Shown here one piece after another: positions 43,284-52,120 of a stretch of DNA of 64,000 bases. Position 1 is the first letter of the stretch, and every line of letters starts with the position of its first letter. Below the pieces are notes generated by a model. That model made no database searches and was not told the origin of the DNA. It worked only from the letters and a program-made list of their open reading frames with translations. Source of the DNA: an uncultured Isosphaeraceae bacterium (lineage in GTDB: Bacteria > Planctomycetota > Planctomycetia > Isosphaerales > Isosphaeraceae); assembly GCA_945957605.1 (NCBI GenBank), contig CAMFLR010000002.1, positions 710,496 to 774,495 of the forward strand. Direction: 5' to 3'. Both the position numbers and the translations under genes were made by a program.

Positions 43284-44411
43284 CTATCGCAGCGGCCGAG
43301 ACTCCTTGCGAGCGACGATCTCCCAGACATCTTCAACCACATCGCCGCGCATCGCATAAATGCGATCGTAAAGGTTGACGGTGGGATCGCAGTGCGGCGT
43401 GTAGAACTCGAGTCGTTTGCCAATCGGCGGCAATTCACCGCCATCGACTGGACGAAGCCGTCCAAACTCATCACCAAAAAACTCGTACTTCAGACCCGGC
43501 CAATCCTTCGCCTCGGGACGAAACGCCGTCTCGGTCGAGAACGATTTGATCCCGGCGTCGACGCTCACAACGTCGCAATGCGTCGCACTCACGACGGTCG
43601 TCAAAACGGTGAGGCTCCGTTTGAAGTCGTCGTAGGCGCCATCATCCCCCTGCCCGCCGATCGATTTGTAATCGACGTCCATGAAAACGTACGACCCACA
43701 TTGCAGCTCAACCTCGACCGGCAGTTCGCAATCGATGTTGTACGTGCCCGAACTGCCGGCCGACAAAAATTGAGCATCGAAGCCCATTCGCCGCAGTTCG
43801 TTCAATGTTTCAACGGCAGGCATCATCGTTTCGAGCGAGGCTTTCTTTCTCGCTTCGAAGCCCTGAATGTGCGAGCCCAAACCGTAATACGCCTGAACGC
43901 CGCGAATGTTGAGCGAGCGATGCCGGCCTATTTCTCGTGCCAATTCAAACGCTGGTTCGCCGGGCTGGATGCCAAATCGGCGATCGGCCACATCAAGATC
44001 GAGCAAAACATCAATTTGAACGCCAGCCGCTTCCGCGGCTTCCGCCAGGAGCGTCACTTCTAAATGATGCCCGACCGCAAGCATCACTTCGCCGCCATTC
44101 CGAGCCAACTCGACCATCCGGCGAATCTTCCCTGCATCGACGATTGGAGACGTGAGCAAAACTCCACGAATCCCTGTCGCAACCATTGCCTCGGCCTCGG
44201 AGACCGTGGCGGTCGAAATGCCTCGCGCACCAGCCGCAATCTGCCGACGAGCAATCTCGAGGCATTTGTGCGTCTTGGCGTGCGGCCGCAAGAAACAGCC
44301 TGTTTTCCGGCAATGCGCGGCCATCGCCGCAATGTTCGCTTCGAGCAAATCGAGATCGACCAGGAGCGCGGGTGTAGGAATTTCGTCCCGAGACATGCGC
44401 CTGTCCGCCAT
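43284..44411 (-). CDS. D-threonine aldolase / D-serine dehydratase-like PLP enzyme
   Basis: The protein has 375 residues, with the fold-III (alanine racemase-like) barrel. PTPALLVDLDLLEANIAAM opens the domain, and the PLP lysine is Lys46 in RPHAKTHK. The C-terminal metal site, HxD/HxC in relatives, is His340-Cys341-Asp342 (TPHCDPTVNLYD), which fits the His-x-Asp form of bacterial D-threonine aldolases. It should cleave or dehydrate D-3-hydroxyamino acids using PLP and a divalent metal. The start could be the ATG at 44411 or at 44396. It lies upstream of the membrane protein gene (52-base gap) and downstream of superoxide dismutase, but a terminator follows the latter. Confidence 0.88.
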   Translation of the reverse strand: MADRRMSRDEIPTPALLVDLDLLEANIAAMAAHCRKTGCFLRPHAKTHKCLEIARRQIAAGARGISTATVSEAEAMVATGIRGVLLTSPIVDAGKIRRMVELARNGGEVMLAVGHHLEVTLLAEAAEAAGVQIDVLLDLDVADRRFGIQPGEPAFELAREIGRHRSLNIRGVQAYYGLGSHIQGFEARKKASLETMMPAVETLNELRRMGFDAQFLSAGSSGTYNIDCELPVEVELQCGSYVFMDVDYKSIGGQGDDGAYDDFKRSLTVLTTVVSATHCDVVSVDAGIKSFSTETAFRPEAKDWPGLKYEFFGDEFGRLRPVDGGELPPIGKRLEFYTPHCDPTVNLYDRIYAMRGDVVEDVWEIVARKESRPLR

Positions 44412-44445
44412 CGTCGGCCCCCAATCATCCTGATTGATCTCAGCG

Positions 44446-44487
44446 CGAAAACGTCCCGCAACCCGGCAAATGCCGAATCACGGGACG
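44446..44487 (-). terminator. Terminator of superoxide dismutase gene
   Basis: The perfect 7-bp arms CGTCCCG (44452-44458) and CGGGACG (44481-44487) are followed on the minus strand by TTTTCG. A second inner stem, CCGGCA/TGCCG-like, lies in the loop. It lies 21 bases after the dismutase stop. Confidence 0.65.
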
Positions 44488-44508
44488 CACAATCATCACG
44501 TCACAAAC

Positions 44509-45117
44509 TTATGCCTTGTAGCGGCGGTTCACTTCGTCCCAGTTCACCGTGTTCCACCAGGCGGTGATGTAGTCGGGACGCTTGTTCTGATACTTCAAAT
44601 AGTAGGCATGTTCCCACACGTCGCAGCCGAGCAGCGGCGTGTTGCCTTCCATGATCGGGCTGTCCTGGTTCGGGGTCGACGTAACGGCGAGCTTGCCGTC
44701 CTTCGTCTTGATCAGCCAGGCCCAGCCCGAGCCGAAGCGGGTGGCGCCGGCCTTGGCGAAATCTTCTTTGAACTTGGCGAAGCCGCCGAGCTCGGCCGTG
44801 ATCGCATCGCCGATCGCGCCGGTCGGATCACCACCGCCGCCCGGCGTCATCACCTGCCAGAACAGCGAGTGGTTGGCGTGTCCGCCGCCGTTGTTGCGCA
44901 CGGCCATGCGAATCGACTCGGGAACCGCGTTCAGGTCGGAGATCAGGGCCTCGATCGTCTTTCCCTGGAGATCGGGATGATCCTTGAGCGCGTTGTTCAG
45001 ATTCGTGACGTACGCCTGGTGGTGCTTGTCGTGGTGGATCTCCATCGTCTTGGCGTCGATGTGCGGCTCGAGAGCGCCGAAGTCGTACGGCAAGGGAGGC
45101 ACTGTGTACTCAGACAC
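44509..45117 (-). CDS. Fe/Mn superoxide dismutase
   Basis: The protein has 202 residues from the GTG at 45117 ([20 protein letters not shown]), with GAGG 9 bases upstream; the longer frame to 45174 is not used by this family. The metal ligands are visible: His in [13 protein letters not shown], His in [10 protein letters not shown], and Asp and His in [18 protein letters not shown] and GSGWAWLI also match. It converts superoxide to peroxide and oxygen in the cytoplasm. Sequence alone does not settle iron versus manganese. It is transcribed alone. Confidence 0.96.
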   Translation of the reverse strand: MSEYTVPPLPYDFGALEPHIDAKTMEIHHDKHHQAYVTNLNNALKDHPDLQGKTIEALISDLNAVPESIRMAVRNNGGGHANHSLFWQVMTPGGGGDPTGAIGDAITAELGGFAKFKEDFAKAGATRFGSGWAWLIKTKDGKLAVTSTPNQDSPIMEGNTPLLGCDVWEHAYYLKYQNKRPDYITAWWNTVNWDEVNRRYKA

Positions 45118-45305
45118 GTCGGAGGTCCTCGCGGGAAAGGAATCGTTGACGCCCCGGCCAATCCGCCGAGGCAAGAACCAGGCGAAAAGCCCGCAAGTGG
45201 CGGACCGTTCGCCCAGCCTGTCCCGATTAACCTACCACAACGACCTGACGGTTAGAATCCTCGCGTGCCCCCGGAAATCCTGCTCGCGTACCTGCGCCAA
45301 ACGGC

Positions 45306-47096
45306 TTACTTGTGCTTTGCCCAGTAGGGCGAAACCACCTCGATTTGCCGCTCGCGCCAGCCGGGAGCAGCGGTTGCCGGACGGACGTTCGCCGTTTTGG
45401 CGGGAACAACTGGCCGCGACGCTTCAACCTCGGCCGGCGTTACTGTTTGAAACGCCTTCTTGGGCTTCACAGTTTTAACCGCCTTGACCGCCTTCTGCTT
45501 CACAGCGGCAATTTGCGGGTTCACCGCGATTGCCAGCGTGTAGTTCGGCACTGCCTGACCATTCGCCGACGCGATAATCACGAAGTAACGCACGCCAGCC
45601 CGAGGGGCCTGGAACGAAACCTGTCCCCCGCCCGACGCCACGATCTGGCCGTACTGGTTGATCACCTGGATCGCCGTCGAACCGGTCGCGACAACGACCG
45701 TTCCGTTATGCGCGGGAACGAATGAGTAAACCTTGACGTTCAGCCCCGTCGCCAGTGATTGCCGGCCCAAACCGATCGCATTCAGGTAACCCAGGTTCTG
45801 CGTCGGCGAAATGATCGGCTTCGCAGGCGGAGTGGGGGTCGTCGGCTGAGTTGGCTGTGTCGGAGGCGTGGGCGTTACCGGCTTCGTCGGTGTGACCGGC
45901 GTGGTGGGCGTCGTCGGTGTCGTGGGCGTGGTGGGAGTTGTCGGCGGTGTCGGTGTTACCGGCGTGACGGGGGTCGTCGGCGGAGGGGTGACGGCCACCG
46001 CATTGCCTGTAAATCGCAGATGCAACTCGTACGAGCCAACCGAGAACACATCGTTCGTCGCACCTATGACAGCAACGATGTACTTGTGCCCGGCGACGAT
46101 GTTGCTCAGGTTGACGGTCGGGTTATTGCTCCACGAGGTGGGATCGGCAGCCGAGCCGAGCACGTTCGACGAAGCATCATAAACCGTGATCTTCGGGCTG
46201 AGCGAGCTGACGCCCGAAGCCTGAGCCACCGCGATGAGCGACTGGTTCGTCAAATCGCTGGGAGCGGTGATCGTGAAGTATTCGGTGTCGCCAATCGCGT
46301 CGAGCGAGACGCCCGCGAGATTCACGCCGTCGGTAACGATCCGCCCCGTCAGGTCGATCGCCGTACCGAGCGAGGTCCCCAGCCCGTTCGCCTGGAACGA
46401 GTCGGGCTGACGCACCCCATAAAGGGCCTGAATTCCGGCGATATCACCTGGCATCAGGCCGGTGCGGACGCCGCCGTAGACCTGGTTCTCGACCGATGGC
46501 GAGTTCGAATTCACAAGGTCGTCGAGGCCAAACGAGTGGCCAGCTTCGTGAAGCGCGACGCTGAAGAAGTCGTAATTCTGCCCGGGCGCCCAGTTGTACG
46601 CGGTGTTGAATTCCATGTCGCCCGCGGCTGTATAGCCTTGGGGCGGCGGGAAATACGTTTGGGCCAGAATGCCGTTGTTCTGGAAGTCGTAGCCGCCGAT
46701 GCGGATATCGCCGAACCGCGAATCGCCCTGCGACTGGCCGACCGAGTCGAACGCCGCACCGTTGTCAGCAACTGGAACCACGTTGATGTTGGTGACGGCG
46801 GCCCAGGTTTGAAGCGCCTTGGCGTACTCATAACGCCAGGTAGCCGAGCCGATTTCCGAGTTCAGCATGGCGTTCAGGTTGTTGTAACCATGGTCCCACA
46901 CTGCGCCATCGGCCGGGATGCTATAGGTGATTTTGCTGGGGTTAGACCAGCGCGTTCCATTCAAGAGGTAGTCGACACCCGCTGTGGTAAGTAACTGCCG
47001 TTCTTCCAGCGACTCGCACTTCGGCTCCTTCCGGGTCGTCGCGGCCCGGGTGGCGCTCTTCGCCCGCCCGGACTTCTTCCAGAACCGCGTCAGCAT
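45306..47096 (-). CDS. Surface matrixin-like metalloprotease with LExRxLL motif and Thr/Pro repeats
   Basis: The protein has 596 residues. The basic N-terminus contains LEERQLLT (30-37), the planctomycete export/surface motif also seen at 23053-25731. A matrixin-type domain (about 50-245) has the zinc motif HEAGHSFGLDD (about 179-189), followed by a Met-turn-like GLMPGDIAGIQALYG. The third ligand is Asp rather than His. A beta-sandwich resembling a PPC domain spans about 255-390. A (TPTTPTTP)-type repeat tract of about 45 residues (nt 45835-45980) comes next, and then a second beta domain. It should be a secreted or cell-surface Zn protease with a flexible stalk. It is divergent from the hydrolase gene at 47727. 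Confidence 0.85.
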   Translation of the reverse strand: MLTRFWKKSGRAKSATRAATTRKEPKCESLEERQLLTTAGVDYLLNGTRWSNPSKITYSIPADGAVWDHGYNNLNAMLNSEIGSATWRYEYAKALQTWAAVTNINVVPVADNGAAFDSVGQSQGDSRFGDIRIGGYDFQNNGILAQTYFPPPQGYTAAGDMEFNTAYNWAPGQNYDFFSVALHEAGHSFGLDDLVNSNSPSVENQVYGGVRTGLMPGDIAGIQALYGVRQPDSFQANGLGTSLGTAIDLTGRIVTDGVNLAGVSLDAIGDTEYFTITAPSDLTNQSLIAVAQASGVSSLSPKITVYDASSNVLGSAADPTSWSNNPTVNLSNIVAGHKYIVAVIGATNDVFSVGSYELHLRFTGNAVAVTPPPTTPVTPVTPTPPTTPTTPTTPTTPTTPVTPTKPVTPTPPTQPTQPTTPTPPAKPIISPTQNLGYLNAIGLGRQSLATGLNVKVYSFVPAHNGTVVVATGSTAIQVINQYGQIVASGGGQVSFQAPRAGVRYFVIIASANGQAVPNYTLAIAVNPQIAAVKQKAVKAVKTVKPKKAFQTVTPAEVEASRPVVPAKTANVRPATAAPGWRERQIEVVSPYWAKHK

Positions 47097-47726
47097 TACA
47101 ACGCTCCGACATCAACAGAGGTCAGTCAAGGTAGTGAGCAGTCGGGCTCGCCTTTGCCAGGCGCGCAGGATCGACGCTCCGCTCGCTCCCGAGCGGTGTC
47201 TCGTCCCTGGATCCGTTGACCGTCCGTGATGAAGCGAAGACGAAGAGTAGAACCGCCAAACCAATCGAGACGCGGGGGAGATGCTGCCTCGACTCACATC
47301 CACCCATTCCGCTCGACGACGATCTGAAACCGTCGATCGAACACAGCGACGACGAGAATGCCGTCGCCCGTCAGGCGAACACCATTACTTTAGCTTATTT
47401 TTTCACCCCTCTGCATTTTTTCTTGAGCCGATGTAGCATCCTGCAGACCTGGCGCATCCCCCAGGTTGCGCATCCCCCTCTCCTTCGGCAAAACCAATCG
47501 TAGCAGAACGAGACCAACCGGAAATCGGCCAACGTGTCCGAAATCCATCAGGATTCCGCGCAAAACCGCACGATTCATACAACCCGCGAGATCGCTATAT
47601 TTTGCCGTTTGCCTGGCGTTTGACCAATTCTCAGGCCCCTTCGCGCCTGCCTTGCCGGACGTAAACCGGCGGGCTACTCTGGGTTTCTCCAACAAACGCA
47701 CAACACTCACGACGAGGCGTTTCGCG
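47097..47726. other. Long divergent intergenic region with short direct repeats
   Basis: This 630-base gap lies between the matrixin-like gene (minus) and the hydrolase gene (plus). The hydrolase reading frame stays open upstream to 47466 but reads as basic, non-conserved sequence with no ribosome binding site, so I do not extend it. GCGCATCCCCC occurs twice within 30 bases (about 47452 and 47467). An AT-rich stretch near 47390-47420 could hold promoters for either gene. No RNA gene is recognised. Confidence 0.45.
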
Positions 47727-49733
47727 ATGAGACCAGCACCGGTTGCCGAGAAAGAGGCCTACCTCGCGTTCGTTCGCGAACAGGTTCGACTGCTTCAACT
47801 CGCGAGACCGGTTGAACCCCCCGCGACCGAGGCCGGCTGGCAAAGACGTCTTAAATCGGTTCGCGAAGGGCTGATGCGCTCGGTCGGCCGCGTTCCCGAA
47901 ACAGCTTGCGACCTCGCGCCGGAAGTCCTCGGCACTGTGAAGGGCGACGGGTTCGTCGTCGAGCGACTGACATTTCAAAGCCGGCCTGGCGTTCGAGTTA
48001 CGGCCAACCTCTACCGCGCCGACGACCTGAAAGGCCCTGCGCCGGCCGTTCTTTGCGTCCACGGGCACTGGGCCTGGGCGCGGATGGACCCGAACGTCCA
48101 ACCGCGCTGCATCGGGCTCGCGAAGATGGGATACGTCGTCCTGGTCGTCGATGCGTTCGGTGCCGGTGAACGGGCGATCGTCCCCAAGTCCGGGACCTAT
48201 CACGGCGCACTCGACGGCGCCTCGCTCTGGCCGACCGGTGTATCCCTTTTAGGATTACAAGTTTACGACAACCGCCGCGCTGTGGACTATCTGCTGACTC
48301 GTCCTGAAGTTGACGGTAAAAAGCTGGCCATCACTGGTGCTTCGGGCGGTGGCAATCAATCGCTTTATGCCGGAGCGCTCGACGATCGCTTCACCGCGGT
48401 GGTGCCCGTTTGCGGTGTCGGCACCTACGACGCCTACCTTGGGTCGGCCTGTTGCATCTGCGAAATGAACAACGGCGGCATGACTTACGCCACGACCGGC
48501 GACCTGCTCGCCATGATCGCCCCTCGGGCCCTTCTGGTGATCAACGCCACGAAGGACGCCATCCAGTTCAGCGTGGCCGAAGCTGCCAAGAGTATCGCCT
48601 TCGCCCGCCATCGCTTTCAGACCCTCGGCGTCAACGACAAGCTCCACCACGTGCCAATCGAGTCGGGCCACGCCTACAACCAGCCGATGCGCGAGGCGAT
48701 GTACGGTTGGCTCGATCGCTGGCTTCGCAACAAGGGTGACGGCTCTCCTGTCCCCGAGCCCGAACACAAGGTCTTTGAGCCGCAACAGCTTAGGTGCTAT
48801 CCCGACGCTACCTCCCGCCCCAAGTCGATCATCACGATTCCCGAATTCGCTCTGCGCGAAGGTCAGGCCCAGCTCGCAGCGCTGCCGCAAGCGCCCGACC
48901 ACGCGGAGCGCTGGGAAGCCGAGTCTCTCTACATCAAGAGCCAGCTTCGCCCGCTGATCTCCGGCCCGTTGAAGCGTGCAGAACCCGAAACGCCAGCGAA
49001 ACTTAAGTCCGAAGCGGCCGGAAAGCTCGTCCTACAGACCGAGCCCGGCGTCGAGTTACAAGGCCGGCGCGTTGGTACCAGCGGATCGGGTAAGGTCACG
49101 CTCCTCATTCGCCAGGATGGCCAGGCCGAAGACTCCGACCCAACGCTCAAAGCCCTCATCGAGTCCGGGCGGCAGGTCGTTACTGTCGACGTTCGCGCGA
49201 CCGGTCGCCTCAAACCGGAAACTGGTGCGGTGCATCACGTTACCGATCATAATGAGGCGGAATGGGCTCTCTGGATCGGCTGGCCTCTGATTTACCAGTG
49301 GACGCGCGACGCCTTGCAGTGGATCGACGCCACCGGCGCGTCCGAAGTGATTGGCGTTGGACCTTTTGGGCTCGTCGGCCTTCTCGCGGCCGCTTTCAGG
49401 CGCGATCACGTCGAGCGTACCGGCCTCATCAGCCCGCTCGTGAGCTTCGTCGCCCCTGACATAACGCCCTGGGCCGGCGTTCCCATGGGAATCATCGCGC
49501 CGAACATCTTGGCGCTGGCGGATATCGGTCGCCTGGCATCGCTTGTTGCTCCGGGCAAGCTCGTCATTGCCGGTGGTGTTGAGCCGACGGGCGTTCAGGC
49601 CTCAAACTCACGTTTGGGAAGCTGTTTCGCTCACACGCGTGCCGTCTTTAATATGCTGAAGATGTCGAGTCAGCTCGTGGTTCTGCCTCAGGCGGAGGTC
49701 GCTGCGTTAACTAAGGCGCTTGATGCGGAATGA
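47727..49733 (+). CDS. Alpha/beta-hydrolase family protein (acetyl-xylan-esterase-like), two-domain
   Basis: The protein has 668 residues from the ATG at 47727, with GAGG 9 bases upstream. Residues about 65-355 form an alpha/beta hydrolase: PAVLCVHGHWAWA near the oxyanion region, nucleophile Ser in ITGASGGGNQS, acid in INATKDAIQF and His in ESGHAYN. The second half (about 370-660) looks like a degraded second hydrolase domain (EVIGVGPFGLVGLLAAAF) without an obvious nucleophile serine. No signal peptide is seen, so it is probably cytoplasmic. Substrate is unknown; sugar-ester or peptide hydrolysis is possible. It stands alone. Confidence 0.8.
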   Translation: MRPAPVAEKEAYLAFVREQVRLLQLARPVEPPATEAGWQRRLKSVREGLMRSVGRVPETACDLAPEVLGTVKGDGFVVERLTFQSRPGVRVTANLYRADDLKGPAPAVLCVHGHWAWARMDPNVQPRCIGLAKMGYVVLVVDAFGAGERAIVPKSGTYHGALDGASLWPTGVSLLGLQVYDNRRAVDYLLTRPEVDGKKLAITGASGGGNQSLYAGALDDRFTAVVPVCGVGTYDAYLGSACCICEMNNGGMTYATTGDLLAMIAPRALLVINATKDAIQFSVAEAAKSIAFARHRFQTLGVNDKLHHVPIESGHAYNQPMREAMYGWLDRWLRNKGDGSPVPEPEHKVFEPQQLRCYPDATSRPKSIITIPEFALREGQAQLAALPQAPDHAERWEAESLYIKSQLRPLISGPLKRAEPETPAKLKSEAAGKLVLQTEPGVELQGRRVGTSGSGKVTLLIRQDGQAEDSDPTLKALIESGRQVVTVDVRATGRLKPETGAVHHVTDHNEAEWALWIGWPLIYQWTRDALQWIDATGASEVIGVGPFGLVGLLAAAFRRDHVERTGLISPLVSFVAPDITPWAGVPMGIIAPNILALADIGRLASLVAPGKLVIAGGVEPTGVQASNSRLGSCFAHTRAVFNMLKMSSQLVVLPQAEVAALTKALDAE

Positions 49734-50029
49734 TCGTCGCGAGATTTCGCTGCCAGACCCGATCGGGCTGACGCCGACTTAAGTGACGTGTCGATAATCA
49801 GGCAGTTCGTACGCTCGCTCTCTGCGCCGATGGATCGCCGTGAGGGATTGGGTCGCGTCGTGTCGAATCTCCGGTCCGACACTTGACGCAGCTTCGCGAC
49901 CGCGGATAATCTGAACATTTGCCTAGCGCTCACTCCATCGTTTCGCCGCGCTGATTTTTCACTCCCACGCCTGATCCCGCCGCCTCACCTGGCCCGACTG
50001 TGTGCCTTGAGTGACCGAGGAGTATCTCG

Positions 50030-52120
50030 ATGACGGCCGACCCTAATACTCCCGTGCATATCGCGACGTCGCCGACACGAGTGATCGTCGTCAAGCCGAA
50101 GCGCAAGGGAGTAAAGCTGCTGGTTGCGGTAGCGATTCTCGTCCTCGTCGGGGCCATCGGTGCGCGGGCCTGGGAAAGCGGTTTCCGCCTGCACGACCTC
50201 TGGCGCACGCGTCCCGAGCCGCTCGCACTCGTTATGATCGACGAGGGAGATATCGAGGTCTCCGTTATCGAAAGCGGTACGCTCGAACCCGCCAGCAATT
50301 CCAAGGTGAAGTGCCAGGTCGAGGCGCTCCTCGGAACGATCAGCAACTCATCGGGCTCGACACGAACGTTGCGCAACGGGGCGACTAGCACTTCAGGCGC
50401 TGGAGGTGCCGGCTCTACGAGTTCCAGCGGCAACGCGAGCGCAACGACTTCGGCCACGAAAGCGAAGTCGAGCGCGCGTTCAAAGATGGGCGGCGCTGCG
50501 AGCAAGACCTCGGGCGGGTCGTCAACCGCAAGCTCCAGCGGATCGGGCAGCTCCAGTGGATCGGCTTCGGCATCGAGTGGTAGCGCATCGGGCGGTGGCA
50601 GCGGAAGTAGCAGTAGCGGTTCCACCACGACCGGTACCCAAAGCAAAAAGCCGACGATTCGCAGCTTCTCCTATCAGGTCGCCAAATACACGCCCCTTCG
50701 CCCGGCGACATCAAAGTCGGGCTCGACAAGTGCAACGAGCAAGACGTCCACAACCGCAAGCGCTGGCATGGCCGGTGGCGGCGGTGCCGGCGGCGGTGGA
50801 CGCGGCGGCGGGGGTGGTGGCGGTGGACGCGGCGGCGGGGGCGGCGGCGGCAACCGCGGTGGAGGCGGTGGCGGTGGTGGTGGCATGGGACAGGAATCCC
50901 AGGGCTCGACCCGCATCATTCAGATCATCCCCGAAGGAACCTCCGTTCACGCCGGTGACCTCGTTTGCGAGCTCGAAAGCTCGGCATTTCGTGATGAACT
51001 CGCTGCGCAGAAAATCAAGCACGCGCAAGCGAAGGCGTGGGTCGACCAGGCCAAGACGATCTACGAGGTGAATCAGATCACCTACAAGGAATACGTCGAG
51101 GGGATCTTCCCGCAAGACGTGGGCCTCATCGAGCAATACATCACTTCGTGCGAAGTCGAGTACCAGCGTGCCTTCAGGACTGCCGAGTGGTCGCGCGATA
51201 CCATGAACAAGGGCTTTCGCGCGAGCGCCCAGTACATGGCCGACGAGATGGAAGTGCAGCGGTGCGAAATCGCCCTGCGCGAAGCGCGAGGCATGAAGGA
51301 GCGGCTCAACAAATACACGAAGCCGCGGCTCATGAAGGCGCTCGAGGCGAAGCTCGAATCGATTCGTTCCGACATGCTGGCACAAGAAGCCGCGTTCGGT
51401 CTCGAAGACGACCGCCTTCGCCGACTTCTGCGCATCATCGAGCACTGCACCATCCGCGCCCCGCGCGACGGAGTCGTCGTCTACGCGAACGAGTCCGACG
51501 CCTGGAGCGGCCGCGTCGAAGTGCAGATTCAGGAAGGCGCGACCGTTCGCGAAGGCCAGGCGATCTTCGACCTGCCTAATCCCAAGCACATGCGCGTGAA
51601 GGTGAAGATCAACGAATCGAAGCTCGCGACGATACGATCGGGACAAAAGGCGTCGATTCTGATCGAGGCGTTCCCCGACAAACCGCTTCTCGGCACTGTC
51701 ACCGAAATCACGCCGATCCCTGCCGTTCTCGGCCGTTTCTCCGACGTCCGCGTCTACTATGCGTTCGTCGACCTCGACCTCGGCGGTTTCGAGGGGCTCC
51801 GCCCCGGCATGTCGGCCCAGGCGTCGTTCTTCGTCGATCGCAAGGAAAAGATCACGCGAGTGCCGGTCGAGTCGCTGCGCTGGGTTGCCGGCCAGCCGTA
51901 CATCGCCGTCGCCGCGACCGTTGCGGGCGAAACAAAGTGGGATTGGCGACCGATTACACTGGGCCTGATGGGCAACCATTACGCCCAGGTGCTTTCTGGC
52001 CTGAACGCTGGAGAGAACGTTGTCGCCCGTCCCGACAAGTTGCCGGCTCCGGAAGCTCCCAAGGCAGCCGAGCCTGAAGTTCAAACCGCCGACACCACGA
52101 CCAATGCCCCGCGCGGCTGA
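50030..52120 (+). CDS. Periplasmic adaptor (HlyD/MacA-type) with Ser/Gly-rich insert splitting the lipoyl fold
   Basis: The protein has 696 residues. The ATG at 50030 has GAGGAG upstream. One membrane helix spans about 28-46. The first lipoyl half (VIESGTLEPASNSKVKCQVEA) ends near 99. Then comes about 190 residues of Ser/Gly/Thr repeats, with an island KKPTIRSFSYQVAKY at 207-221 and a near-pure Gly/Arg tract at 249-286, before the second half (RIIQIIPEGTSVHAGDLVCEL, 295-315). The coiled-coil hairpin, CTIRAPRDGVVVYANESD and GLRPGMSAQASFFV follow as in the adaptor at 29082, with which it shares KEYVEGIF. The S41 protease gene overlaps its end by 17 bases. It lacks an adjacent pump. Confidence 0.87.
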   Translation: MTADPNTPVHIATSPTRVIVVKPKRKGVKLLVAVAILVLVGAIGARAWESGFRLHDLWRTRPEPLALVMIDEGDIEVSVIESGTLEPASNSKVKCQVEALLGTISNSSGSTRTLRNGATSTSGAGGAGSTSSSGNASATTSATKAKSSARSKMGGAASKTSGGSSTASSSGSGSSSGSASASSGSASGGGSGSSSSGSTTTGTQSKKPTIRSFSYQVAKYTPLRPATSKSGSTSATSKTSTTASAGMAGGGGAGGGGRGGGGGGGGRGGGGGGGNRGGGGGGGGGMGQESQGSTRIIQIIPEGTSVHAGDLVCELESSAFRDELAAQKIKHAQAKAWVDQAKTIYEVNQITYKEYVEGIFPQDVGLIEQYITSCEVEYQRAFRTAEWSRDTMNKGFRASAQYMADEMEVQRCEIALREARGMKERLNKYTKPRLMKALEAKLESIRSDMLAQEAAFGLEDDRLRRLLRIIEHCTIRAPRDGVVVYANESDAWSGRVEVQIQEGATVREGQAIFDLPNPKHMRVKVKINESKLATIRSGQKASILIEAFPDKPLLGTVTEITPIPAVLGRFSDVRVYYAFVDLDLGGFEGLRPGMSAQASFFVDRKEKITRVPVESLRWVAGQPYIAVAATVAGETKWDWRPITLGLMGNHYAQVLSGLNAGENVVARPDKLPAPEAPKAAEPEVQTADTTTNAPRG

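Noticed and set aside
45759..46994. 411-residue open frame on the plus strand
   Set aside because: It lies opposite the matrixin-like gene, which has a clear zinc motif, and is Arg-rich.
50749..50889. Gly-codon microsatellite-like tract that looks like a DNA repeat
   Set aside because: It is in frame and explained by the Gly-rich part of the adaptor, so not a separate repeat element.
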